Of a DNA stretch of 64,000 nt, positions 1 to 10,411 are shown piece by piece. Source of the DNA: Patiria pectinifera (lineage: Eukaryota; Echinodermata; Asteroidea; Valvatida; Asterinidae). Location: positions 30,807,916 through 30,871,915 of the forward strand of contig CM057148.1 of NCBI GenBank assembly GCA_029964075.1, read 5' to 3'. The position numbers and the translations under genes were made by a program. The first letter of the stretch is position 1, and each line of letters begins with the position of its first letter. The notes under the pieces were generated by a model that was not told where the DNA came from, did not search any database, and was given only the letters and a program-made list of their open reading frames with translations.

Positions 1-7
1 TTTTCCC

Positions 8-162
8 ACTTCCGCCATGGGCATGCACGCCTCGAACTGGCAACTTTACACAATATATAACCGGTTCAGTGATTCCCGTATTGGGGTTCAGATCACTGAA
101 CCGGCCCTTTTTATTTTGTAAAGTTGCCAGATCGAGGTAAACTTGCATGCCCAATGACGGAG
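8..162. mobile_element. Short fold-back (hairpin) element
   Basis: The two halves are near-perfect inverted repeats of each other. The left arm contains CATGGGCATGCACGCCTCGA and CAACTTTACA and ends with ACCGGTTCAGTGAT. The right arm begins ATCACTGAACCGG, then TGTAAAGTTGCCAG, a GATCGAGG segment, and TTGCATGCCCAATGACGG. Length and fold-back layout fit a non-autonomous MITE-type element. There is no coding capacity, and no clear target-site duplication because the window edge is close. Positions 163-301 hold nothing recognisable. Confidence 0.6.
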
Positions 163-301
163 CGTGAAAAAAGAGAGGAAAGGGTCACGTGCTCGGTCAT
201 ACAGATTAATGCCTCTATGACCCATGAGAATGACTACCATTAAAACGATAACCAAAATACTAGTTTATGAATACAGTATAATCTTTATTTATGCTTATTC
301 G

Positions 302-1460
302 TGTGGAGAACCGGGCCGGGGGTAAGGGGGGAAGAGGAAGGAGGGGGCCAGGCACGCAGATTCACGAGTACATGTACACGTGTTCTTCAGTTCTCTTCCC
401 TCAAGGGTTTATTCTGCCAGTATAGTGTAGTCAGGCCCCAAGACTGGGGCTACCTGCAAAGAGTCGGGCAGGCGATCTGTTAATTTTGTTACACATAATT
501 CATTATCAATAAACATACACAATAAACATTAAACAACAATAACCAATTTGGGCCACACTTGACTTAAAACAACATAAATGTACATGTAACTGAATAGGCA
601 TGAAGGCAGCGCCGGCTACACGGGTCAGGGACGCAAGCAGACAGGTCAACCCCGCGCGCTGGCTGACCGACGATCGCACGCACACTCACAGCACACACAC
701 ACAAACCCTCCCGAGTATCCAACACGGCCGCCATGCCTACTAAACTTGACAGCGAGCGATTTAAATTTCCAGGGTAACTACACTTAATCCCACACACGTA
801 AAGGTGTTACAGTTAAATTACTGATGTCACATAAAATCCAAATCTAATCCCACAATCCAATAAATTTCGTAAGTCTTGCACGTTAACCCAGGTGATGTTT
901 TACACAATCACAACGCACGTACATGTCACTATTGTCAACAATCAACGTTAAACTTCCAACATTACACTACCTCAAACTTCACCTAAATTCCACATTTTCA
1001 ATCCAACAAAAGCCATCCCCATCCTTATTAAACCAGTCTATGATAAATTGCGGTAAAGGTAGTAGGCCATCTGACCTCAAAAGTTTCCACAAAATGATGA
1101 ATTTTACGCTACAAAAATGGGAGTAAAAGAAAGGACATGATTACCTGCAAAGAGTCGGGCAGGCGATGCCAAAACCCGCGTTTTTGGGCGGTATTTATGT
1201 GCCCGTGTAGTACAGTTTAAACCCTTCGTAAAAACCTAAAGTTGATATCAGGCCGCCAAACCTCGGAAATTTACAACAAAGAGTACATTGATCAAAAATA
1301 AAGAAATGTTTTTTACATTTCAAGGTCCTTGGCCCGCATTTCCACTGATTAAAACTTGTGATGAACTACACGTACTAAATTAAAGATCGTTACGAACAAA
1401 ACTAAGGACGACAATGAAGGACATGCAACAAATTCAAGGGATATCATTGGGTCCCCTACA
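302..1460 (-). repeat. 3' LTR of G1
   Basis: In the + direction it begins TGTGGAGAACC and ends CCCCTACA, and it matches 7,990-9,144 almost base for base. The minus-strand LTR therefore starts TGTAGGGG and follows the polypurine tract. A 26-base segment (TACCTGCAAAGAGTCGGGCA plus GGCGAT) occurs twice inside the LTR, at about 450-475 and 1,142-1,167. Short open frames here are not convincing genes. Confidence 0.88.
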
Positions 1461-1769
1461 TCTCTTCCCCGCCTTGGAGTCATCGCCCCCGATGACTCAG
1501 GTCAAAAATGGCGGCGGCCTGACAGCGCCCAAAATAGAGTCGGGAGAGAACTGTTTTGAAAAAATGCACAGCATTTTCAACAACGAACTAGGAAGGTTAG
1601 AATAACACAACACAAATAAGTGTCCTCCAGATTAACTACTGAACACCATAATCCTCGGGCACACTCTAGAGTAATAGATGGAATAATAATACAGAAAAGT
1701 TACAATAACACAACACCAACAAGTGTCCTCCAGAGTAGCCACTCAAACACTATATTGTCTGAGCACATG

Positions 1770-3398
1770 CTAAGGGGAATAACGACATGGTGGCTTCCCT
1801 CTAGATGAACGAACTGGGTATCTACGGGTCGAGTGCTCCTCTGTGGTTGCAACAGGGGAGCCCTGGTCATCTGTTGCCACCGGCGCAGCGTCTGCACTCT
1901 CCATGGCGTCATAGACTGGCGGGCGCTGAAGGATATAGCCTCGTGGTGGATCATCATCAGAGGAACTGAGACAGTCGCTCGAGGATGACTCAGGTGATTG
2001 TTGCACGTCGTCCGGGAGAAATGGGCAGTGCTTAAGGTCTTGGTGGTGGAGAACCTTCTCTCTGCCCGACCTATTCCGAACTACATAAACCGGTCCATCT
2101 TGGTATGGCCGCCGGACGACCATGTAGGGTTCTTCCTCCCAGTAATCCTTTTTCTTGCAACGCCCCTGGTGCCCTCGGCTTCGTATCAGGACGTAATGTC
2201 CAACCTCCAGAGGCTTCTCGAAGACCTTCCGAGCCTGGAGTGCCTTCCTGGTCATAGCTGCTTCTGCTGTCCTCTTGGAGGCGACTTGGCGGGCAACCTT
2301 GGGGGACTTTTGGTGGTCTTTTAAGTAGGAGCCCAAGCTTTTCCACACCCGCTTGGAAGCTTCCCCGCCTAAAACTGTGCCTTGTGGGAACCTAGCGTTT
2401 CGACCAAACATCAAAAAGAAGGGCTCAACTCCGGTCGTTGAATGCACAGAACCATTGTAGGCAAAGACCAAGGTTTGTAGGTGGTTTGTCCATCTTGCTT
2501 TCTTCCCCTCTGGGAGCGCCGCCAACATATTGTGCATCGTCCTATTGAAGCGCTCGCATTGTCCGTTGCCAGCGGAATGGTAAGGGGTAGTGTGCCCCTT
2601 ATGGATCCCATACATCTCGCATAGCTCGGTGACAATGCGAGATTCAAAATTCCGCCCGCAGTCGGAATGTAGCCTGAGGGGGCAGCCGAATGGAAGGAAG
2701 ATGTACTTTACTAGGGCTCTTGCAACGGTGGAAGCCTTCTGGTCCCTGGTTGGGATGGCCCAGACGAACTTAGTGAAAACATCCGTTACAACCAACACGT
2801 TTTCGTGACCATCTTGTGAGGGTTCCAGGACAGTAAAATCCATTGCCAAGGTCTCCATTGGGGCCGTTGCAGAGAGCGTCTCAAATGGTGGTTGGGTACG
2901 CCGCACTGGGGGTTTGCTGAGGGCGCAGCGTTTGCACTTGTGACACCATTGTTTGATGTCCTCCTTCATGTTGTGCCAGAAGACATGCGACCAAAGCAGA
3001 TGGTAGGTCAGCTTAGGCCCAAAATGCCCTGCTTCATCATGGAACTTAGTCAGAGCTTCAGCTTGCAGTGCCTTTGGAAGTACTAGTTGGCGATGTACCT
3101 CGCCAGTGGACGGAGAAGTAACCCGTCTATACAGGAGCCCATCCTCAAGGGTAAGCCGCTTCCAATCACGAAGGAGAACCAGAGATTCATGACTACAGGT
3201 AGCCCTCTCTTGCCGCGTAGGTTGTAACACCCTTCTCAGGTACTTGATAACTGGCTGCAATATCGGATCGTCCTGCTGCAGGGCTCTCAACTGAGCCGTT
3301 GTGTACCCAGGTAAGCATGGCGTGCCCCCGTCGCGACATGCCTCAACCTGATTACAGAAGGAGATCGGGAGTGAAGCACCGGCAGAGTGACCCGCCAA
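1770..3398 (-). pseudogene. G1 integrase region of pol
   Basis: An open frame of about 540 residues encodes the integrase part of the polyprotein, which inserts element cDNA into the genome. The N-terminal zinc-binding module is visible (HDEAGHFG followed by CHKCKRC). The catalytic core shows Asp in AMDFTVLE, Asp in HSDCGRNFE and Glu in GQCERFNR, so the D,D-E residues are present. Downstream is a GPY/F-like module (YWEEEPYMVV, then GPVYVV) and a Ser/Asp-rich tail ending beside the 3' LTR. The first 60 or so residues do not join in frame with the upstream RNase H segment, so it is marked broken although integrase itself looks intact. Confidence 0.85.
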
Positions 3399-4185
3399 AC
3401 ATGCAGTAACAGTCTGTAAGCAATCTCATAGTCGAAGGAGCTGAGCTGCTGTACCCATTTCATTTCGGTGCATCCAAGATTGGCTGTGTCCAAGAACTTG
3501 AGCGGGTTGTGGTCGGTCACAATTGTGCACTTGTGGCCGAGGAGGTAGTCCTTAAACACCTCTGCAACGGCCCACTTGATGGCTAGAAGTTCAAGCTTGA
3601 AAGCGCTATAACGACCCGAGCGCTCAGAGGGCCGCAGGGCACGGGAGGCATAAGCAATGACATGACGGTGCCCCTCACTGTCATCTTGAAATAGGATGGC
3701 TCCCAAGCCTGAACCGGATGCGTCGGTTTCAAGCCGAAAGGGTTTGCTGAAGTCTGCATAGGCTAGTACAGGTGCAGTTGAGAGGCAGTTGATGAGTTTG
3801 TGAAAGGCATCCCGACCATCGCCATCAAGTGTGATGCATGTGTTTCCCCCTCTGCCCTTCTTGTGACTCTTCCCTTGGTCGCCCTTTAGGTATCCAAACA
3901 ACGGTGCAGCAATGGTGGCATATCCACGAACAAATCGCCGGAAGAATCCTGTAAACCCCAGGAAGGCTCGAAGGTCACGCACTGAACGACCTTGACCTTG
4001 TCCGGGTCTACTGCAACTCCACTGCTGGATACTCTATGGCCCAAATATTGAACTTCTGATTGCAGAAGATGGCACTTTACCGGTTTAAGTTTCAGTCCAT
4101 GCTGACGGAGCCTGGAGAACACCTTATCGAGGTGAGCCATATGGGTTTCGAAATCTGGCGAGTAAACGTCCAAGTAGATCAGCAC
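3287..4185 (-). pseudogene. G1 reverse transcriptase palm/thumb and RNase H region
   Basis: Two overlapping frames (4185-3886 and 3982-3287) carry the end of the reverse transcriptase and the RNase H. The palm motif reads IYLDVYS: the second catalytic Asp of the usual YxDD is absent, as if a few residues were deleted in frame. The thumb motif LRAFLGFTGFFRRF and the RNase H motifs LETDASGSGLGAIL and VTDHNPLKFL are clear. The change of frame near 3,960 and the missing Asp mean this copy should not make active enzyme. Confidence 0.8.
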
Positions 4186-4212
4186 AGAGTCGAAGGACAG
4201 ATCCCCAAGACA

Positions 4213-5685
4213 TCACTGCATGAGCCGCTGGAAGGTGGCAGGTGCATTGGAGAGCCCAAAGGGTAGCCTCGTGTACTCGTATAACCCAAAGGGCACTGTG
4301 AAGGCTGTCTTCTCGACGTCCCCCGGGTGCACCGCCACCTGATAGTAACCACTCGTCAGATCTAATACACTGAAAAACCTTGCACCGCCAAGCGCTTGAA
4401 GCGACTCCTCAATTCGAGGGAGCGGGAAGGAGTCACGATGGGTCAGCTTGTTTAACTGCCGGTAGTCTACACACAAGCGAATGCTCTTGTCCTTTTTCTG
4501 GACAACCACCACCGGAGATGCCCACGGACTTGCACTCTCACGAACAATCCCCTCCTCCAACAGGCCTCGGATATGGTCCCGCACTGTTTGATATTGTGAT
4601 GGGGGAAGTGGTCGATGTCGCTGGCGGATTGGGTGTGCGGACCCTGTATCTATGAGGTGCATCACAGTATCTGTATATCCTAAGTCCTGGGGATGGTGAG
4701 AAAACGTGTCTCGATGCTTGGCCAACAAGGTGGACACCCTCAATGCCTGCTCGGCAGTAAGGCCTTCTCCAACGTCCACCTGGGGCACACCAGTCTCTGG
4801 TCCTTGACCTTCTGTTACACTGATCCCAGCCAGTCCTGCAACAGGGGGTTCAGTGGTTGTTTGGCTGCCATCGTGACTCTCCACTATAGATCCAATGTAC
4901 AGGGTGCCGATCTCTGCCGACTTTGGGATGGCCATGTCTGTTTCAGTCTCATTGTACAAAGCGACATTGAAGGACCCAGACTCTACCCGTACGAGGCACG
5001 GCGGTACGACAACACCGTACGGAACGTCCCCACTCTTGGATGGTTCCAGGACCGCATCATATGCTCCCCCTCCAGGACCAGGAAGCCCCTTGCACTCTAC
5101 TGTGACTCCTTGCCTTGCAGACACTGCAATGTATTGCTCTGATGTTACTAAATACGCCTTCCCAACCTCTCCAGTCGCTCTGCCAAATTCCATTTTCTCC
5201 CCTACCGTCTGAAGAGCTCTCTGCCAAGCCTGTCCCGAAGGCCAGGTTATCTTCTCCACATGCTTCAACCCTTGATCACCGACCAAGAACTCCCAACAAT
5301 CGCAAAGGACATTCATTCCCAGGATCCCCTGTACATTTGCCGCCTTCCAGTTCCTCAGGGTGGAGCACCGTTCCTGGATGACTAACACCACCCGTGACTT
5401 CATTACGTGGCCCAACGCTGAAACGTCTGTCTCAAAGCAACCCACATATGGTATGGATGCACCGCTAGCCGAGACAAGGGGAAATGTTGACGGGATCCCC
5501 TGAAGCTGGAACCCCTTTGGCTTTAAGCACTCTCGGAAGAATCTCTCCCCAACGGTCGTCACTTGGGATCCAGGATCTAGAAGACAGGTTATCGTCTCTT
5601 TGGCAAACTTAACAGTAACGGAGAAACACTCGCCAACAGCTTTGGATAAAAATTGCCTGTCCATTGATGCAGATGAGCCAGTCAC
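4213..5685 (-). pseudogene. G1 protease and N-terminal reverse transcriptase
   Basis: A 490-residue frame. Near its start is a retropepsin-like motif with LLDPGSQVTTVG, where Pro replaces the usual Thr/Ser after the catalytic Asp. About 100 residues further is ILGMNVL, the usual ILG partner motif. The reverse transcriptase begins with SPWASPVVVVQKKD, RLCVDYRQLN and FFSVLDLTSGYYQ and stops just after PFGLSNAPATFQRLMQ. A stop at about 4,213 separates it from the rest of RT. It overlaps the gag stop by a few bases in a different frame, as expected for gag-pol fusion by frameshift. Confidence 0.85.
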
Positions 5686-6842
5686 TCCAACCTCTGCTCG
5701 TTTAATGTCTGAGGTGCTGGATGCCCTAAAGGTGCGGATGTGTTCCCTTGGGTTGTGCCTCCACGACCGTAATGCTCAGGTGGGTACTCAGTTGGCCTCT
5801 GGCCTGTTGATGGGAACGGCGGGCCCCGGTACTGTTCTGCCCGACGGGAAGGTGGTGGAGGTGGCCCTCCCATACGGCACTCCCGAGCAAAGTGACCCGG
5901 CATGCCACAACGGTAACAAACACCAGAGCGAGCTGACTGGTTGCGATTCATCGACCATGGCGGGCCTACCCCTCCGTAGGGCGGGTGATATGGTGTACTC
6001 AAAGGGGCCGGACCGGGCTGGGGGGCTCCGACTACCTGCTTCACTGCTTCGACAATTCGGTCAGACATGTGGTTGAGGGCAGTTAGGAGGGACTCGTTTG
6101 GAGGTGCGCTACTTCCCCCCATCTGTAGAGATGCACTGTGAACTCCATCAGAACCAGACACCTTGTGCCTCGCCTCCTCTTGTCCTTCACGCTTTATGGC
6201 GTATTCCCTGATCTCCCTAAAACTCCCCATCGTACCCCGCTCGTGCTGATCTCTGCAGGAGTTCCGAAGGTACGTGTCTCGGATGCCCTCCACAAATTGC
6301 TCCGCCAAGGTAGTGTCTGGCTCCGAGTACAGCTTGGGGTCTCGCCGGGTGAGGCGTATAAATCTCTTCTCGAGATCAACCGCATAGTCCCTGATGGATT
6401 CGCCATACTTCTGCTGTCGCTCAAGGAACATGCGCTGTAGTTCCCCGACGGGTAGCTTGTCGCTATAAGACTCTCGAAGAAATCCGAGAATTTCATCAGC
6501 CTGCGTCTTTGCTGCTAGGAGAGCCTTCACCTCGGTCTTGGGTCCTCCGCGGAGGTAGTCCAACAAGAACGGCCCCCTTTGAGATAGAGGGATGGCGTAG
6601 CGCTCGAAGGCATATTCAATGCTCTTGATGAAGTCCTCTATCTCGCTAGCTTGGCCATCAAAAACAGAGATTTTCCTCTCCGGCGCCATTACCAGCTGCT
6701 GCTGTGGTTTCTTGAGCAGCTTGGCCAATTGTAGCTGAACGTCCACCATCGCTGCATCTCCAGGGGTAAGGGGGCACCGGCTCAGGGAGCAGGACGGAGT
6801 ATGTACGTTCCAACCATCCTCCGGCTGGCGGTTTAATGACAT
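5682..6842 (-). CDS. G1 Gag (nucleocapsid zinc knuckle)
   Basis: An intact frame of about 386 residues, starting from the first ATG on the minus strand at 6,842 (the frame is open a few codons further with no ATG). Gag packages element RNA into virus-like particles. A retrotransposon gag-like helical region runs through the first half (for example FLLDYLRGGPKTEVKALL and QRMFLERQQKYGESI). A CCHC zinc knuckle, CYRCGMPGHFAREC, lies near the C-terminus in a Pro/Gly-rich stretch. Length is normal for this group. Confidence 0.82.
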   Translation of the reverse strand: MSLNRQPEDGWNVHTPSCSLSRCPLTPGDAAMVDVQLQLAKLLKKPQQQLVMAPERKISVFDGQASEIEDFIKSIEYAFERYAIPLSQRGPFLLDYLRGGPKTEVKALLAAKTQADEILGFLRESYSDKLPVGELQRMFLERQQKYGESIRDYAVDLEKRFIRLTRRDPKLYSEPDTTLAEQFVEGIRDTYLRNSCRDQHERGTMGSFREIREYAIKREGQEEARHKVSGSDGVHSASLQMGGSSAPPNESLLTALNHMSDRIVEAVKQVVGAPQPGPAPLSTPYHPPYGGVGPPWSMNRNQSARSGVCYRCGMPGHFARECRMGGPPPPPSRRAEQYRGPPFPSTGQRPTEYPPEHYGRGGTTQGNTSAPLGHPAPQTLNEQRLE

Positions 6843-7989
6843 CTTGTGAGGCCGGAACAACCACTTTGTCTGTACCCTCAGAATACAGGAGGCCTGTTGC
6901 CGTCGGTTACTGAGCCTGAAGGACAGAAAGACTCAGTGGACCTCCGTCGTCCTGCAAGGGAAACTGGTGGATGGATGTGGGCCCCTGAATTTTCACGTAA
7001 AGTGTCATATTGCCAGCTACAATGGGAATACAGAACAGGTATAAGATTACGGCAAGGGCAGTTTGCGTTAAGACAAAAACTTTGTGAACCAGAAAATGTA
7101 AACGGTATTTCTGCAAATAAGTCTACACCAGGTCACTGCCTAAAATACCTCAGACCAATTTCAATGTACGAAATATGCAAAAATGGCGAACACGCTAGAA
7201 ACAATCAAATACTGCTCACTGGTATCAATATGTACGACACACAAATTATATCCTGGTACACACTTGGGGTAAAACAATATATCCCCAGATGCAATAAGCC
7301 AAAAAACGATAAACTGAATTAGGGGTATTTCAGAATTTTTTTCCAAATGTACACTACCCCCTATAAGTACACATTCAGTGGCAAGACTTATAAACACTCC
7401 CGAAATATTGGAATGATGTAACAAAGCCTTGGACAAACTCTCTCTTATGATTAAACTTACTTTCCGACAAAATAGGATTACAAGCTAACAATACAGTAAA
7501 AATAAAATGCACTGTTATGAATTCTTATTTTTTAAGGTCTAAAGCGTGATGTTAGGCAAATCTATGTTCTATCCAAGTAATTCTGGCAAGGCAAATCAAG
7601 GCAACCCTATCAAGGCAAATCTATATTCTATTCAATGCAAAACAGGAAGCACATTAAAAGGGAATATCACGGTATGAATAAATTCTTATGTCCAATATAC
7701 GGTGCTAAACAATTTCAACTCTCACTCAGCAAGCAACAGGCAATTCTTGTATATAATACTACTAAAACAAGCAACCAGGGTCTCTATTCCGATGTAAAAA
7801 CTGGGGTTAATGGACTTCCAAATAGAATTACAAATGTAGTTAAATAACGACTTAGAGAATATATAATACAACTGGTAGAAAATCCAAGAAAGCCTTCCAG
7901 AGCAGCCACGGGGGTAAGAGCCTCTCCTGGTCCTCTTGCTACCTGTCCTCTCGCAGCTTCTGTAAAAACTCGATCCTGCCGACTACGCT
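6843..7989 (-). other. Untranslated leader of G1
   Basis: About 1.15 kb between the 5' LTR and gag. Open frames are short and lack family motifs. It is AT-rich at 7,020-7,870. A short direct repeat, CAAGGCAAATC followed by a CTATxTTCTAT segment, lies at 7,550-7,640. I see no gene here. Confidence 0.5.
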
Positions 7990-9144
7990 TGTGGAGAACC
8001 CGAGGCCGGTGGTAAGGGGGAAAGAGGAAGGAGGGGGCCAGGCACGCAGGTTCACGAGTACATGTACACTTGTTCTTCAGTTCTCTTCCCTCAAGGGTTT
8101 ATTCTGCCAGTATAGTGTAGTCAGGCCCCGAGACTGGGGCTACCTGCAAAGAGTCGGGCAGGCGATCTGTTAGTTTCACATAATTCATTATCAATAAACA
8201 TACATAATAAACATTAAACAATAATAACCAATTTGGGCCACACTTGACTTAAAACAACATACATGTGCATGTAACTGAATAGGCATGAAGGCAGCGCCGG
8301 CTACACGGGTCAGGGACGCAAGCAGACAGGTCAACCCCGCGCGCTGGCTGACCGACGATCGCACGCACACTCACCGCACACACACACAAACCCTCCCGAG
8401 TATCCAACACGGCCGCCATGCCTACTAAACTTGACAGCGAGCGATTTAAATTTCCAGGGTAACTACACTTAATCCCACACATGTAAAGGTGTTACAGTTA
8501 AATTACCGATGTCACATAAAATCCAAATCTAATCCCACAATCCAATAAATTTTGTAAGTCTTGCACGTTAACCCAGGTGATGTTTTACACAATCACAACG
8601 CACGTACATGTCACTATTGTCAACAATCAACGTTAAACTTCCAACATTACACTACCTCAAACTTCACCTAAATTCCACATTTTCAATCCAACAAAAGCCA
8701 TCCCCATCCTTATTAAACCAGTCTATGATAAATTGCGGTAAAGGTAGTAGGCCATCTGACCTCAAAAGTTTCCACAAAATGATGAATTTTACGCTACAAA
8801 AATGGGAGTAAAAGAAAGGACATGATTACCTGCAAAGAGTCGGGCAGGCGATGCCAAAACCCGCGTTTTTGGGCGGTATTTATGTGCCCGTGTAGTACAG
8901 TTTAAACCCTTCGTAAAAACCTAAAGTTGATATCAGGCCGCCAAACCTCGGAAATTTACAACAAAGAGTACATTGATCAAAAATAAAGAAATGTTTTTAC
9001 ATTTCAAGGTCCTTGGCCCGCATTTCCAATGATTAAAACTTGTGATGAACTACACGTACTAAATTAAAGATCGTTACGAACAAAACTAAGGACGACAATG
9101 AAGGACATGCAACAAATTAAAGGGATATCATTGGGTCCCCTACA
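7990..9144 (-). repeat. 5' LTR of G1
   Basis: A direct repeat of 302-1,460, four bases shorter and with only scattered substitutions. It contains the same internal 26-base duplication (about 8,140-8,165 and 8,827-8,852), so the duplication was already present in the parent element. The sequence just beyond 9,144 is the inverted copy of a receptor-gene intron. Confidence 0.88.
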
Positions 9145-9147
9145 TCT

Positions 9148-9765
9148 GACAATGCGAATGTTAAATGAAAGGTCTATTGAACAAGCTCATTGCAATGCCC
9201 GATCCTACATGGAATGGGCTATATAACTTTCCAGCGCCTAGAGGACATATGTCACAAGCAGGCTGCTTGCGAAGATAGCAGTTGCTATTGACATACATAA
9301 TCTTACACATCTATGGAAATATACTGCATTTTTCGTCAGCGATCCCCGGTGTCTAAAACTTGTTTCTTTTGAACAATGGTTCCTCTTCAACACGCCTATA
9401 ATACTGTTTCCTTAGTTTGTCTTTCCAACTGTTTATTTATTATGGCGTCAAGCATCGACCGTCCATCACGCACACGTACGAATAATCGTTGGGGTGTGAC
9501 GGTTCAAAGGTCACCTATCTATACAAAAACATATACACTAAAATATGTGATTATCATCCAGTTCTGGTAAATTTGCAGGTTTACGTTTGTATCATTGTTT
9601 GTATAACAGAATCTCATTTTGTTTTCGGAATTTTGCTACAAGGTTGAATTTACTCCCGCTAAAGTGCCCAGCTGTGACAGAGACTGTAAAAACTGCGGTG
9701 TAAATTCAACACATTGGGATTTTTGAACCTGATTGGAACACTGGTGTAAAACAATAGTGGTACTC
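9148..9765 (-). pseudogene. Inverted dead copy of receptor exon 1 and its flanks
   Basis: Read on the minus strand, this matches 20,270-20,700, which holds the upstream flank, signal-peptide exon and start of intron 1 of the Ig/NACHT receptor gene. Shared segments include ACGTGTGCGTGATGG, TAGCAACTGCTATCTTCGCA, GACATATGTCCTCTAGGC and CCTTTCATTTAACA. The copy is non-functional: bases are lost inside the signal-peptide codons, which shifts the frame, and the splice donor after the exon is GAAAGT instead of GTAAGT. About 170 extra bases lie at roughly 9,510-9,700. It stops abruptly at the G1 LTR, and no later exon was found nearby. It implies at least one further family member once existed here. 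Confidence 0.8.
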
Positions 9766-9889
9766 TACAGATAGTCCCCTTATTACATTGATCACCGCTG
9801 TCGTCCACATACGTTCTCATTTTTTTTTCAGTTGAAATTCTGGGAAGACTTGTATAGAGTCCATAGGGTGATTAAAATAGGTTTGAAGG

Positions 9890-10163
9890 CAGTGGCGTTA
9901 GTCTGTGATGGCGAGTGGGCGGGAGAGGGGGAAGGGGATGACCAAAATACAAACATTACCGGGTCGAAGAAATTCGAAAAGCGGGAACGGGGGAGGGTGG
10001 ATACCAAATAAAAATATGGGGGAGCTGTTCATAATACAGACGTACATCTATATGTACACTCGCGCTTAAATCAAAAAGCTCACATCATTTTTTTTTTTGG
10101 GGGGGGGGTCAAATTCATCGACAGATATAAACCCCACCCCCACCAACCGGATTTACGCCCCTG
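9890..10163 (+). mobile_element. Short inverted-repeat element, copy 1
   Basis: It begins CAGTGGCGTTAG and ends CGGATTTACGCCCCTG, imperfect terminal inverted repeats. The inside matches 19,883-20,266 in the same orientation (GATGACCAAAATA near the left end, GCTGTTCATxATxCA, then CTCGCG and a long G run before the right end). It has no coding capacity and looks like a MITE. Bases 10,164-10,330 hold nothing recognisable. Confidence 0.65.
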
Positions 10164-10329
10164 TTTAAAAGCTGCATTTTAGAGGAATTTCAATCGAAAA
10201 AAAATGTATTAATTAACTAGAGGACAAGGTTTTGTTAATCAAAAGATCACTGGCCTTTTAAGGCTAGTTATGAGTTAATGCATTGATAGTACTTGTATAT
10301 ACCCGTTCATATCCGCCGCGGATCGCCTC

Positions 10330-10411
10330 GTCGTCGCCTGTTATTATTATTATTATTGTCGTCGTCGTCGTCGTCGTCGTTGATGTTATTATTATTATTA
10401 TTATTATTAAA
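10330..10411. repeat. Compound trinucleotide microsatellite (ATT)n/(GTC)n
   Basis: A TTATTATTATTATT run, then about nine GTC repeats, then another ATT run. It lies exactly where the RNase H frame of G3 ends, so the microsatellite marks the 3' truncation of that element. Confidence 0.9.

Larger units (their letters stand above)
302..9144 (-). mobile_element. Ty3/Gypsy LTR retrotransposon G1 (nearly full length, minus strand)
   Basis: An 8.8 kb element bounded by two direct repeats of about 1.16 kb and encoding gag, protease, reverse transcriptase, RNase H and integrase in Ty3/Gypsy order on the minus strand. A polypurine tract (GGCGGGGAAGAGA on the minus strand, 1461-1473) abuts the 3' LTR. 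A non-coding leader of about 1.1 kb (6,843-7,989) lies between the 5' LTR and gag. I could not recognise a standard tRNA primer site next to 7,990. The bases flanking the two LTRs do not match (ATTCG at left, TCTGA at right), so no target-site duplication is visible. The LTRs look only a few percent different, suggesting a fairly recent insertion, yet pol has several frame breaks. Confidence 0.9.

Noticed and set aside
564-797. 77-codon frame conserved in both G1 LTRs (also at 8,249-8,482)
   Set aside because: Conservation is explained by the LTRs being recent copies of one another; no domain is recognisable.
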